Shown: positions 1 through 9,288 of the stretch, piece after piece
Layout of the letters: each line of letters opens with the position of its first letter
How positions within the stretch are numbered: the first letter of the stretch is position 1
Assembly: GCF_018861005.1 (NCBI RefSeq)
Contig: NZ_JAHKQL010000004.1
Coordinates: 143,840 to 207,839 of the forward strand
Source of the DNA: Polaribacter vadi
Lineage (GTDB): Bacteria > Bacteroidota > Bacteroidia > Flavobacteriales > Flavobacteriaceae
Direction: 5' to 3'
DNA: 64,000 bases
Notes under the pieces: model-generated
Told to the model about the DNA's origin: nothing
The model's input: the letters and a program-made list of their open reading frames with translations, nothing else
The model's database searches: none
Program-made: the position numbers and the translations under genes

Positions 1-393
1 ATAATTTATGACTTGGTATCTATTAGTAATACATTTTTATCTTCTTTAACTTCTTTAGGGATGTTTATTAGAAGTAACGAAACAGGTATTGCACCAGAAC
101 AATTTGAGATTTACGTAACCAATATACAGACCAATTTAAAAAGTGTAATTGACACTACAAACGATAAAGAAAATAATAATTCTTTAAACACAAAAGAATT
201 AAAAATTGCTGAAAAAAATTACAAAAAACATTACAAAAACCTTTCATCTACAAGAGATGAAGAAATTGAAAAAGGGATTCCTATTTCTAATGAAATGAAA
301 GTTGCTTTACACGAAACTCAATTGGTTTTTGAACAGGTAAAATGGTTATTTAATTTATCAGAAAGTTTAGTGAAAAAGATTAATAAGATTTAA
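1..393 (+). CDS. C-terminal part of a probable FUSC-family (YccS-like) membrane protein, cut by the window edge
   Basis: The reading frame is open from the first base, and the TTG at position 13 is just a leucine codon inside a longer gene. About 130 residues remain. The segment is soluble, charged and helical, with no membrane span. Its wording (an NTFLSSLTSL motif near the start, then RDEEIEKG, then a helix ending in EQVKWLFNLSESL) resembles the cytoplasmic tail of flavobacterial YccS/FUSC transport proteins. This assignment is from memory of the family. The membrane part would lie upstream of the window. The gene converges on adenine deaminase with only three bases between the stop codons. 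Confidence 0.55.
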   Translation: MIYDLVSISNTFLSSLTSLGMFIRSNETGIAPEQFEIYVTNIQTNLKSVIDTTNDKENNNSLNTKELKIAEKNYKKHYKNLSSTRDEEIEKGIPISNEMKVALHETQLVFEQVKWLFNLSESLVKKINKI

Positions 394-396
394 GAT

Positions 397-2019
397 TTAA
401 TCGATTTCTAATGATGTAAACTGAAAACTTGTTCCATCAAACAGACCTTTATCAGATAGTTTTAAAGACGGAATAACAAGCAAAGCCATAAAAGACAAAC
501 TCATATAAGGTGCTCTTAATTGGCTACCCATTTCTTTGGCCATTTTATCTAATTCTGCATAAGCTTTACCAATTTCTTTGGCTGGTTTATCAGACATGAT
601 ACCAGCAACTGGCAATGAAACTATTTTTTCTTTGGATGATGTTACAGCACAAACTCCTCCTCTATTTTCGATTATTAAATTAACGGCTTTGCAAATCATT
701 TCATCAGAAACTCCAATTGCAATTATGTTATGAGAATCATGCCCAACAGAACTTGCAATAGCACCTTCTTTTAATCCAAAATTTTTGATAAATGCTATTG
801 ATGGTTCAGCATTTTTATAACGATTTACGACTGTCATTTTTAAAATATCAGTCTCAATATTCGAAACTAAATTTCCATCTTCAATTAAAGATGCTGCTTC
901 TATTTTATTGGTTACTAACTCACCATCTAAAGCTTCAATTACTTTAATTTTTGCTGCTGATGATGCAAATCTAAAATCTTCAATTTTCTTTATATCTGTA
1001 TTAAAATTATTCAAAACTTCGAAGTCAACATCTTTTACAAATGAGTTTCCATTTTTGGCAACTAATTCTCCATTTATGTAGGTTTCTAAAACATTAAATT
1101 TCTCTAAACTATCAACCACAACAAAATCAGCAAAATCATCTTTTTTTAATAAACCAACATCTAAATTATAATGTTTTACGGGGTTTATACAAGCTGCTTG
1201 TAACACTTTAAAAACATCAATTCCTTTAGCAACTGCTCTTTCACACAATTGATTTATATGGCCTAACAATAAATCATCTGGATGTTTATCATCTGAGCAA
1301 AACATCATATGATCATAATTATCTGGCAAAAGATCAATTAAAGCTTCAAAATTTTTGGCAGCAGAACCTTCTCTTATAATTACTTTCATTCCTTTTTCTA
1401 GTTTCTCTTTGGCTTCATCAAAAGAAAAACATTCATGATCTGTAGAAATACCTGCAGCAATATATTTTGTAGCATCATCGCCTCTTAAACCTGGTGCATG
1501 ACCATCTATGGGTTTGTTGTTATTTTTTGCGTGTTTAATCTTTGCTAAAACTTCTTTATCATCAAACAGAACACCTGGATAATTCATCATTTCTGCCAAA
1601 TATTTAATGTCAGAATTTTCCATCATTTTTTTAATGTCATCTGCATTAATAATGGCTCCTGCACTTTCAAAAGAAGTTGCTGGCACACAACTTGGTGCTC
1701 CAAAATTGAATTTTAACGGAACTTTTTTTCCGTTTTCAATCATAAAATCAACACCTTTTACACCTAAAACATTGGCAATTTCATGCGGATCAGAAACTGT
1801 AGCAACAGTTCCATGTACAACTGCAATTTTAGCAAACTCAGAAGGTACTAACATCGAACTTTCTATGTGAATATGAGCATCTATAAAACCAGGTAAAATA
1901 TAATTTTCTATATCGTGATTTACTTCACGAATAGCAATGATTTTATCATCTTTAACCTCAACTTCTCCTTTAAAAATGGTTTTATTCTGAATATCGACAA
2001 TGTTTCCTTGTACTATCAT
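397..2019 (-). CDS. ade: adenine deaminase
   Basis: Hydrolyses adenine to hypoxanthine and ammonia in purine salvage. It belongs to the amidohydrolase superfamily (Ade family), about 540 residues, the usual length. The metal-binding HIHIES motif lies near residue 50 after the GFIDAH strand. [16 protein letters not shown] and [11 protein letters not shown] follow in the barrel, and GHDSHN lies in the C-terminal domain. The frame is open to 2091, but those extra 24 residues are hydrophobic and not part of the family. A TAnnTTTG box on the minus strand at 2037-2044 would start the message just upstream of the ATG at 2019, so I use that start. Confidence 0.95.
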   Translation of the reverse strand: MIVQGNIVDIQNKTIFKGEVEVKDDKIIAIREVNHDIENYILPGFIDAHIHIESSMLVPSEFAKIAVVHGTVATVSDPHEIANVLGVKGVDFMIENGKKVPLKFNFGAPSCVPATSFESAGAIINADDIKKMMENSDIKYLAEMMNYPGVLFDDKEVLAKIKHAKNNNKPIDGHAPGLRGDDATKYIAAGISTDHECFSFDEAKEKLEKGMKVIIREGSAAKNFEALIDLLPDNYDHMMFCSDDKHPDDLLLGHINQLCERAVAKGIDVFKVLQAACINPVKHYNLDVGLLKKDDFADFVVVDSLEKFNVLETYINGELVAKNGNSFVKDVDFEVLNNFNTDIKKIEDFRFASSAAKIKVIEALDGELVTNKIEAASLIEDGNLVSNIETDILKMTVVNRYKNAEPSIAFIKNFGLKEGAIASSVGHDSHNIIAIGVSDEMICKAVNLIIENRGGVCAVTSSKEKIVSLPVAGIMSDKPAKEIGKAYAELDKMAKEMGSQLRAPYMSLSFMALLVIPSLKLSDKGLFDGTSFQFTSLEID

Positions 2020-2036
2020 AATTTGATGCTTTAACA

Positions 2037-2044
2037 CAAAATTA
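2037..2044 (-). promoter_or_regulatory. Bacteroidota -7 box for ade
   Basis: Reads TAATTTTG on the minus strand, a full match to TAnnTTTG, about 18 bases before the ade start codon at 2019. No clear -33 TTG was found. It rules out the longer in-frame start at 2091. Confidence 0.5.
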
Positions 2045-2184
2045 CAAATAATAAAAAAAGGATTTAGAATAAGGTTGATAAAAATAGTCAAGAATTATTT
2101 CATTTTAACTTACTTACCTTGTCAACTACTATCAAACAAAATAAAAAATATTTGTAAGTTCAATTCAAAGACTTATTTTTGATA

Positions 2185-2907
2185 ATGGATGAAAAACAAC
2201 GCTATCAAAATTTTATCAATTGGGCTAAAAACCAACAATTATCTTTAAAAGAATTATTCCCAACAATTCAGAAAACAGCACTTTATCCTATTGATTTAAG
2301 CATTTACAATTCCACTGTAAAAACAGAGGCAGAATTCAATAATCCTACTTTTTTTGAAGCTCAATTATTCGCTATTCAAAACAAAAATCCAGAGAAAATA
2401 ATTGCTGGTGGTTATTTAGAAAAACGTGCTTTATACACTTCTGATATTTATAATGCAGAAAATTCATCAGAAAAAAGAAACATTCATTTGGGTGTTGATT
2501 TTTGGTTACCAGAAAATACAGCTGTTCACGCAATTTTAGATGGTGAAATTGTATGCGCTATTCATCAAAAAGATTTAAAAGGTTATGGCGGATTTGTCAT
2601 TCTAAAACATCAGTTTCAAGATGTTGAATTTTATACTTTATATGGACATTTATCCGAAGAAAGTATTTTAAAATTTAATTTGAATGATGTAATAAAAGCA
2701 GGTGAAAAAATTGGTGATTTAGGAAATTATAACGAAAATGGTGAATGGGTACCTCACTTACATTTTCAAGTAATTCTCTCATTACTAAATTATAAAAATG
2801 ATTTTCCTGGTGTTGTTTTAGAAAGTGAACTTGATTATTGGAAAAAGATTTGTCCTAATCCTATTTTATTATTTAGAAGTACTGACTTTCAAAAAATTAG
2901 CCGTTAA
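2185..2907 (+). CDS. M23-family metallopeptidase domain protein
   Basis: A 240-residue protein with a LytM/M23 zinc-peptidase fold in its second half. HLGVD (first zinc His and Asp, around residue 103) and HLHFQ (HxH, around residue 190) are present, with LYGHLS between them. No signal peptide is visible, which is odd for a cell-wall endopeptidase. The C-terminal CPNPILLF motif after the M23 core is, from memory, typical of the M23 module found between kinase and aminotransferase domains in a fused metabolic protein family. It may therefore be a stand-alone version of that module and not a wall hydrolase. The ATG at 2185 is preferred to a TTG two codons earlier. Confidence 0.75.
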   Translation: MDEKQRYQNFINWAKNQQLSLKELFPTIQKTALYPIDLSIYNSTVKTEAEFNNPTFFEAQLFAIQNKNPEKIIAGGYLEKRALYTSDIYNAENSSEKRNIHLGVDFWLPENTAVHAILDGEIVCAIHQKDLKGYGGFVILKHQFQDVEFYTLYGHLSEESILKFNLNDVIKAGEKIGDLGNYNENGEWVPHLHFQVILSLLNYKNDFPGVVLESELDYWKKICPNPILLFRSTDFQKISR

Positions 2908-3007
2908 TAAACGAATATTTAATTTCATTAAAATAATTAATTCGTGAATTCGTAGCAAGAATAAAAACCTTACATTTATAAAGTATAATTTTTAATCCAG
3001 ATCAATT

Positions 3008-6000
3008 ATGTCTAAAAATATATTACTACTGCTTTGTTTAGCGTTTTCGATACAAATCAATTCGCAAGAAAAACCTAAAAAATGGGATGTTAATAATCCG
3101 CATGAAGATTGGAGATACAATTCTTTTCAATTGAGCACAACAGAAGGTACTTGGATGAATTTAGACGTTTCTCCTGATGGAAAAACCATTGTTTTCGATT
3201 TGCTAGGTGATATTTACAAAATGCCAATTTCTGGAGGTACAACTACTCGTTTACGTTCTGGTTTAGCTTATGAAGTACAACCAAGATTTAGCCCAAATGG
3301 AAAATATATTTCGTTTACAAGTGATGCTGAAGGTGGTAATAATATTTGGGTGATGAAAGCAAATGGTAATGATGCAAAATCGATTACCAAAGAAAAATTC
3401 AGATTATTAAACAATGCAGTTTGGACACCAGATGGAAAATCTTTAGTAGCTAGAAAACACTTTACTTCTCAACGTTCTGTTGGTGCAGGAGAAATGTGGC
3501 AATATCCACTTTCTGGTGCAGCAGGTTTGCAATTAACCAAAAGAAAAAACGATCAACAAGATGTAAATGACCCATCAATTTCGCCAGATGGAAAGTATTT
3601 ATATTATGCAGAAGATATGTATCCTGGAGGATTTTTTCAGTACAATAAAGATCCTAACAAACAGATTTATGTGATTAATCAATATAATTTTGAAACCGGA
3701 AAAACAGAAAGAATTACTGGTGGTCCTGGAGGTGCAGCAAGACCTGTTATTTCTAAAAATGGTAAATTTTTGGCATTTGTAAAACGTATAAGAACAAAAT
3801 CTGTTTTATACATTCACGAATTAGAAACAGGTAAAGAATGGCCTATTTACGAGAACTTAAGCAAAGATCAAAGTGAGGCTTGGGCTGTGTTCGGAGTGTA
3901 TCCACATTTTGCTTGGATGCCAGATAGCAAAGACATTATTATTTGGGCTCAAGGTAAAATTAACAGAATAAATATTGAAACAAAACAGATTCAGAATATT
4001 CCTTTTCAAGTTGATGAAGAAATTAAACTGGCCAAAACTCACAGCGTAAAAAGAAAAGTTTTTGAAGAAAATTTCACATCAAAAATGATTAAAAATGTAC
4101 AAACTTCTCCTGATGAAAAAACGATAGTTTTTACAGCTTTAGGTCATATTTACAAAAAAGTTTTACCAGAAGGAATACCTACTAGAATTACAACTTTATC
4201 TGATTTTGAAGCTGAACCTAGTTTTTCTTCGGATGGAAATTCGATATTATTTGTAACTTGGAATGATGAAGAATTAGGGAACATTTACCAAATAAATTTG
4301 GATGGAACCAACTTAGTTAAAATCACAAAAGAAAAAGGAATATACAGAACCCCTGCTTTTAATAGTACTGATTCTAAAATTATATACAGAAAAGAATCTG
4401 GAAATGGAGATCAAGGTTTTGATTACACCAAAAAAACAGGAATTTACTTAGCTAATGCAAATGGAACTGATCCAAAATTAGTTTCTAAAAATGGAGAATT
4501 TCCAAGTTTTTCTGTGGATGATAAACGTATTTTCTTTCAAACTGGAGGATCATTTTTTGGTGGTTTAACAAAGAAATTAAAAAGTGTAGATTTAAATGGA
4601 AAAGAAGAAAGAAGTCATTTTTCATCAAAATTAGCCAACAGGTTAGTACCAAGTAACGATAATAAATTTATTGCTTTTATTCATTTGCATAAATTGTATG
4701 TTGCTCCTTTTGTTAAGAACGGAAGTGAAATTAATTTAGATAACAACACACAGTCTTTTAATGTAGAAAGCTTGTCTATAAACGCTGGTATCAATTTACA
4801 TTGGGCAAAAAACGATTCTAAAGTATTCTGGACTTTGGGTGATGAATATTCATCGAAATCAGTAGTAAATAATACAACAGATCCTTTTGCAAAAACAAAT
4901 TTAGCAGCAACAGATGTTACTAGTATTAAAATAAATCTAACTAAAAAATCTGATGTTCCTGAAGGTAGAATTGCGTTTAAAAATGCCAGAATAATTACTA
5001 TGAATGGCAATCAAGTAATTGAAGATGGTACCATTATCATCCATAAAAATAAAATTGAAAAAATTGGTAAAACCAATGATATTGATATTCCTGCTGATGC
5101 TAAGGTTTACAAAATGTTAGGTAAAACCATTATGCCTGGTATTGTAGATGTACATGCACATGTTGGCGCTTTTAGAAACGGATTAAGCACTCAAAAACAC
5201 TGGCAATTTTATGCGAATTTAGCTTTTGGAGTTACCACTTCACATGACCCTTCTGTGCATACAGCTGCTGCTTTTACCTTAGAAGAATTACAAAAAAGTG
5301 GTGATTTAGTTGGTCCTAGAATGTTTTCTACTGGTTTTATTTTATATGGAGCAGAAGGCGATTTTAAAGCAGTTGTTAATAATTTAGATGATGCTCGTTT
5401 TGCAATTGCAAGAACTAAAGCTTTTGGTGCAAAATCAATTAAAAGTTACAATCAGCCAAGAAGAGAACAGCGTCAACAAATTATGCAAGCAGCTAGAGAA
5501 TTGGGTGTAAATGTGGTGCCTGAAGGTGGTTCTAATTTTTTCTCTAACATGTCTATGATTTTTGATGGCCATACAGGAATTGAACACAACATACCTGTTG
5601 CACCTGTTTATAAAGATGTAATATCGCTTTGGAAAAACAGTAAAACTGGTTACACGCCTACTTTAATTGTAAATTATGGTGGTATGAGTGGTGAATATGA
5701 ATGGTATCAAAAAACAAATGTCTGGGAAAACAAAACCTTAATGAAATACACACCAAGATATGTGGTTGATTCACGTTCTAGACATAGAACTATGATACCT
5801 GAAGAAGAGTATAAAAACGGACATGTTTTAACTTCTGAAACTGTTACTGCTTTAGCAAAAGAAGGTGTAAAAGTTAATTTAGGTGCTCATGGGCAATTAC
5901 AAGGTTTGGGCGCTCACTGGGAATTATGGATGCTACAACAAGGTGGTTTAAGTAATCACGAAGCTTTAAAAGCAGCCACCATAAATGGAGCAAATTACAT

Positions 6001-6277
6001 TGGTGTTGCTGATGAAATTGGTTCTTTAGAAAAAGGGAAATTAGCAGATTTAATTATACTTGATAAAAATCCTTTAGAGGATATTAAAAACTCTAATTCT
6101 GTAATTTACACTATGGTAAATGGTCGTTTATTTGATGTAGATACTATGAATGAAATTGGTAATTACGATAAAAAAAGAACCCCATTTTATTTTGAAATGG
6201 AAGGTTACAACCAAGGGGTTCCTTTAAATATGAATACGAATAGTTTTATGACACCTACTTGTAGTTGTCATGAGTAA
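3008..6277 (+). CDS. secreted amidohydrolase with N-terminal TolB-like beta-propeller
   Basis: A 1089-residue exported protein. Residues 1-19 form a signal peptide ending near INSQ. Residues 45-600 hold repeated WD40-like/PD40 blades (SPDGKTIVF, SPNGKYISF, SPDGKYLYY, SSDGNSILF). From about residue 655 an amidohydrolase domain begins (RIAFKNARIITM, then MPGIVDVHAHVG with the metal-binding HxH, and ADLIILDKNPLEDI near the end). The substrate cannot be told from sequence; relatives are annotated as imidazolonepropionase-like or dipeptidase-like hydrolases. It ends in a short Cys/His-rich tail (CSCHE). It stands alone between short intergenic regions. Confidence 0.88.
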   Translation: MSKNILLLLCLAFSIQINSQEKPKKWDVNNPHEDWRYNSFQLSTTEGTWMNLDVSPDGKTIVFDLLGDIYKMPISGGTTTRLRSGLAYEVQPRFSPNGKYISFTSDAEGGNNIWVMKANGNDAKSITKEKFRLLNNAVWTPDGKSLVARKHFTSQRSVGAGEMWQYPLSGAAGLQLTKRKNDQQDVNDPSISPDGKYLYYAEDMYPGGFFQYNKDPNKQIYVINQYNFETGKTERITGGPGGAARPVISKNGKFLAFVKRIRTKSVLYIHELETGKEWPIYENLSKDQSEAWAVFGVYPHFAWMPDSKDIIIWAQGKINRINIETKQIQNIPFQVDEEIKLAKTHSVKRKVFEENFTSKMIKNVQTSPDEKTIVFTALGHIYKKVLPEGIPTRITTLSDFEAEPSFSSDGNSILFVTWNDEELGNIYQINLDGTNLVKITKEKGIYRTPAFNSTDSKIIYRKESGNGDQGFDYTKKTGIYLANANGTDPKLVSKNGEFPSFSVDDKRIFFQTGGSFFGGLTKKLKSVDLNGKEERSHFSSKLANRLVPSNDNKFIAFIHLHKLYVAPFVKNGSEINLDNNTQSFNVESLSINAGINLHWAKNDSKVFWTLGDEYSSKSVVNNTTDPFAKTNLAATDVTSIKINLTKKSDVPEGRIAFKNARIITMNGNQVIEDGTIIIHKNKIEKIGKTNDIDIPADAKVYKMLGKTIMPGIVDVHAHVGAFRNGLSTQKHWQFYANLAFGVTTSHDPSVHTAAAFTLEELQKSGDLVGPRMFSTGFILYGAEGDFKAVVNNLDDARFAIARTKAFGAKSIKSYNQPRREQRQQIMQAARELGVNVVPEGGSNFFSNMSMIFDGHTGIEHNIPVAPVYKDVISLWKNSKTGYTPTLIVNYGGMSGEYEWYQKTNVWENKTLMKYTPRYVVDSRSRHRTMIPEEEYKNGHVLTSETVTALAKEGVKVNLGAHGQLQGLGAHWELWMLQQGGLSNHEALKAATINGANYIGVADEIGSLEKGKLADLIILDKNPLEDIKNSNSVIYTMVNGRLFDVDTMNEIGNYDKKRTPFYFEMEGYNQGVPLNMNTNSFMTPTCSCHE

Positions 6278-6299
6278 AAAATGAGTTATAAATTATTTA

Positions 6300-6848
6300 T
6301 TACTTAGGATAAATAACAAAATCCAAAGGAATATCAAACTCATAAACATCAGAAATATTCGAAATAGGTTTAAAGAAATTTAAACCTATTTTTTTTGCAT
6401 CTTTTCTACAATTAGATAAAAATCGATCGTAAAAACCTTTACCATATCCTACTCTGTAACCCATTTCATCAGAAATTAAAAGAGGTACAAAAACCAAATC
6501 TATTTCTGTTTCTAAAACTTGTTCTGCATTTTTGGGTTCAGGAATTCCGTATGTATTTACTTCAATTTCTGTATCTTTTTCTAAGTAAAAATGAGTTAAG
6601 GTATTGTTTGTAAAATCACTTTTAGAAACTACAATTTTTATCTTTTTATCTCTAAAATAATCAATAATTGGTTTCGTATTAATCTCTTTAAACTTTTCTA
6701 GCGAAAGAAAAATATGGATGATTTTAATGTTAGAAATATCCAAAGTATAAATTTGATTGTAGATACTTTCTTGAAGTTGACGAATTTCATCCGAAGATAA
6801 ATGTTGTCTTTTTTGTTTGTATATTTTTCTAAGTTCTGCTTTTTTCAT
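6300..6848 (-). CDS. 5-formyltetrahydrofolate cyclo-ligase
   Basis: Converts 5-formyl-THF to 5,10-methenyl-THF with ATP, a folate salvage step in the cytoplasm. The 182-residue length is normal for the family. The N-terminal Lys/Arg-rich helix and the signature VGYGKGFYDRFL near residue 133 are present, along with a short C-terminal region ending VIYPK. The start codon lies one base past the stop of the upstream MmcQ/YjbR gene, so the two are probably co-transcribed. Confidence 0.92.
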   Translation of the reverse strand: MKKAELRKIYKQKRQHLSSDEIRQLQESIYNQIYTLDISNIKIIHIFLSLEKFKEINTKPIIDYFRDKKIKIVVSKSDFTNNTLTHFYLEKDTEIEVNTYGIPEPKNAEQVLETEIDLVFVPLLISDEMGYRVGYGKGFYDRFLSNCRKDAKKIGLNFFKPISNISDVYEFDIPLDFVIYPK

Positions 6849-6849
6849 T

Positions 6850-7218
6850 TTACAAATTAGCTAATTCAGCTTTTGCTTTTTTAGTTAAACCTTGTACAAC
6901 TAAATCGTAAGAATGATTTATCAACTCAAAAACCATAGCATCAGAAACATCAGCAGTGTTGATTTTTACGGTGTTCCAATGTTTTTTATTCATATGGAAA
7001 CCTGGGTAAATACCTTCGTATTCAGCACGTAGTTCTAAAGCCTTTTCAGGGTTACATTTTAGATTGATTTTCTGTTCTCCTTTTTCCCAATTATTTAAGC
7101 CAACCAAAGCAAACATTTTGTTCATCACCTTAAAAACAAGCGTTACATCATCAAAAGGAAAATGTTCTGTTACTCCTTTTTTAGCGATACAAAAATCTCT
7201 TAATTGTTCTATATCCAT
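6850..7218 (-). CDS. MmcQ/YjbR family protein
   Basis: A 122-residue protein of the CyaY-like MmcQ/YjbR fold. Family hallmarks are the N-terminal LRDFCIAKKGVTEHFPFDD stretch, the strand pair VFKVMNKMFALVGL, and GFHMNKKHWNTV in the middle. The family is often called DNA-binding, but its biochemical role is not settled. It is the first gene of a two-gene unit with the formyl-THF cyclo-ligase, with no gap between them. Confidence 0.88.
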   Translation of the reverse strand: MDIEQLRDFCIAKKGVTEHFPFDDVTLVFKVMNKMFALVGLNNWEKGEQKINLKCNPEKALELRAEYEGIYPGFHMNKKHWNTVKINTADVSDAMVFELINHSYDLVVQGLTKKAKAELANL

Positions 7219-7277
7219 TTTAGTTGTTGGTTTTAAAAAAGTATCTTTATAAAACCAAATCTACAATTAATTTTATA

Positions 7278-8258
7278 ATGGAGAAGGAGTTTTTAAAACA
7301 GACATCATTAATTAGTTATTCTGAAAATAATTATCAAAAAAATAAATATGATGCTATTTCTGATATTATTTTATCGAACAAAATACCTTCTACAGAATGG
7401 ATAAATACTTATGGAAACAAGTATTCAGAAATTTTTAAAATAATCGTTAATCAGAATAAATTAGACGATTTTTTGATAAAATTATTTATGGATGATGAGC
7501 ATTCTAATAAAGTTATTTTGTTAGATGATTTGGTATTTGTGTCTACTCGTGTATTAATTACCAAAAGCGAAACTTTAGAATCTGAACAAATGCTTTTTGT
7601 AGTTTCGTCTAGTTATTTGTGGAGTATTCAAGAAAAAGAAGGCGATTATTTTGATTGGATTCGTGAGCGTTTAGAAGCAAATAAAGGCATTGTTAGAAAG
7701 AAAAAAACAGATTATTTATTGTTTTTAATTTTAGAATCGATAGTAGATAATTATCAAGAAACTTATCAAAAAAATGCAGCTTTAAGTGCAGATAAATTAA
7801 ACTCTACTCAAATAAAACCCACACCTGAATTTACATCCTTAGTAGAAAAAAGAAAACAAGAATTATTCAACTTTAAGAAAGCTACAATGAGTTTAAGAGA
7901 TACTATTGTAAAGCTAGAAAAGATTGAAATTACAAATTTTGATGTAAAATATTTTAGTGAATTAAAAGAACAATCGAATAATTTAATTTCTAATATAGAT
8001 TTTGAATTACAAGAGTTAGAAAGTAAAATAAACTTGATTTTTAGTATACAAGGTCATAGATTAAATGAGGTGATGAAAACACTAACAATTTTATCTGTAA
8101 TCTTTATTCCACTTACATTTTTAGCAGGTATTTACGGAATGAATTTTGAGTATATTCCTGAATTAAAATATAAATATGGTTACTTTATTTTATTAGGAAT
8201 AATGGTGTTAGTTACTATTGCTGCTGTTTGGTATTTTAAACGTAAAAAATGGTTTTAA
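7278..8258 (+). CDS. CorA-family divalent cation transporter
   Basis: A 326-residue member of the CorA metal ion transporter family. A long soluble alpha/beta and helical domain (residues 1-260) is followed by two C-terminal membrane helices. The pore signature YGMNFEY sits between them (around residue 295), and a Lys/Arg-rich tail closes the protein. The frame is open to 7224, but the ATG at 7278 gives the family-like N-terminus. The stop codon overlaps the end of the convergent small membrane gene by four bases. Magnesium, cobalt or zinc could be the ion. Confidence 0.85.
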   Translation: MEKEFLKQTSLISYSENNYQKNKYDAISDIILSNKIPSTEWINTYGNKYSEIFKIIVNQNKLDDFLIKLFMDDEHSNKVILLDDLVFVSTRVLITKSETLESEQMLFVVSSSYLWSIQEKEGDYFDWIRERLEANKGIVRKKKTDYLLFLILESIVDNYQETYQKNAALSADKLNSTQIKPTPEFTSLVEKRKQELFNFKKATMSLRDTIVKLEKIEITNFDVKYFSELKEQSNNLISNIDFELQELESKINLIFSIQGHRLNEVMKTLTILSVIFIPLTFLAGIYGMNFEYIPELKYKYGYFILLGIMVLVTIAAVWYFKRKKWF

Positions 8259-8497
8259 TTTTTCTTTTTTTCAACGATTAGTTTTATCAGAAAAATTAAT
8301 GAAATTAAACTAAATAAAAAAGCAGCGAATTTGGCAATATTAATTGCTACATAAACTCCAATAGCTCTATTTGAACTACTTTCTGCTAACATTGTAATTG
8401 TATTATTTATTCTTACTGAAAACTCCATATATAGATAAATATATAGTGAAGTTATAAATACAAGCAAAAGTCTGGTATTTTCAAGAAGTGCTTTCAT
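8255..8497 (-). CDS. small membrane protein of unknown function
   Basis: Eighty residues with two predicted membrane helices, about residues 7-25 and 47-73, and a positively charged tail (EKKKN). I do not recognise a family. The layout resembles small two-helix proteins related to YqhA/DUF-type proteins. It overlaps the 3' end of the CorA-like gene on the other strand. The start is the ATG at 8497; a TTG one codon upstream is less likely. Confidence 0.55.
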   Translation of the reverse strand: MKALLENTRLLLVFITSLYIYLYMEFSVRINNTITMLAESSSNRAIGVYVAINIAKFAAFLFSLISLIFLIKLIVEKKKN

Positions 8498-8528
8498 CAA
8501 TAAAAAACCCTTTTTACAAAAGCTAAAA

Positions 8529-9278
8529 TTACTTTATAATTTCATACAAAACAGGCTTACTTGGTGTAGCATCATTCTCAAAAGGTGCAATCATTAAGTT
8601 TAATAAATACTCACCATCTTCAACATCATTTGGTACATAAATAAATTCTGTAATTGTGGCATCCATTCTTATTTCTCCTGCTGTATTCCAAAAAGCATTA
8701 TGAGACAATAGTTGACCATCATCTTTTTCTTTATCTACAGATGGTAAATCTATTAACAAATGTTTTACGCCTTTTTCTCTTAAATAAATTGCCGCTTTTT
8801 CTGACAAATAAGTAGGGTTTGTATTTGAGTATTTCATACTCTTTTTATCCTCTAAATTAGGTAAAGTTCTAATAACTATAGCATCTCGTTTCTTATTTCT
8901 CAAAGCAGTTTTTAATTGTTTTACTCCAATTAAAAAATCTCCATTATGAAACAAAGGTGCAATTGTAACCACCTCTGCCAGAAAGATAAAATACTTTAAA
9001 TTTTGGTTTACAGAATGTACTTTTTCTGTAATATGACCAACACATTCTGTATGTGTAATATGTGAATGTGGATTGAATTGTATGCTATTAAAATTTACTA
9101 CAGCACCATTGGCAACACTTATTTCATAACCTTCTTGTGTTTCTGCAGAAATTTTTGGACCATCTGTATACCAAGCATTTACACTCTCTTTTGCAGGGTC
9201 TATTGGAATTGAAATATCTATAGGGTTAGAGATATCTACTACTATTTTTCTTGAGTTGTATTCTACTGTTGCTTTCAA
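8529..9278 (-). CDS. cyclase-family protein (kynurenine formamidase-like)
   Basis: A 249-residue protein of the cyclase family (metal-dependent formamidases/cyclases). The N-terminus holds ISNPIDISIPID, and the metal-site region is NPHSHITHTECVGHI near residue 72, which corresponds to the HxGTHxD motif in altered form. VIRTLPN, LLIDLPSVD and a C-terminal APFENDATPSKPVLYEI strand follow. No other tryptophan-catabolic gene is nearby, so kynurenine as substrate is only a guess. It follows hemW by ten bases on the same strand. Confidence 0.8.
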   Translation of the reverse strand: MKATVEYNSRKIVVDISNPIDISIPIDPAKESVNAWYTDGPKISAETQEGYEISVANGAVVNFNSIQFNPHSHITHTECVGHITEKVHSVNQNLKYFIFLAEVVTIAPLFHNGDFLIGVKQLKTALRNKKRDAIVIRTLPNLEDKKSMKYSNTNPTYLSEKAAIYLREKGVKHLLIDLPSVDKEKDDGQLLSHNAFWNTAGEIRMDATITEFIYVPNDVEDGEYLLNLMIAPFENDATPSKPVLYEIIK

Positions 9279-9288
9279 ATAATATTGT

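Noticed and set aside
4681..5010. Minus-strand open frame of 109 codons inside the amidohydrolase gene
   Set aside because: It lies wholly within a well-supported coding gene on the other strand and shows no domain.
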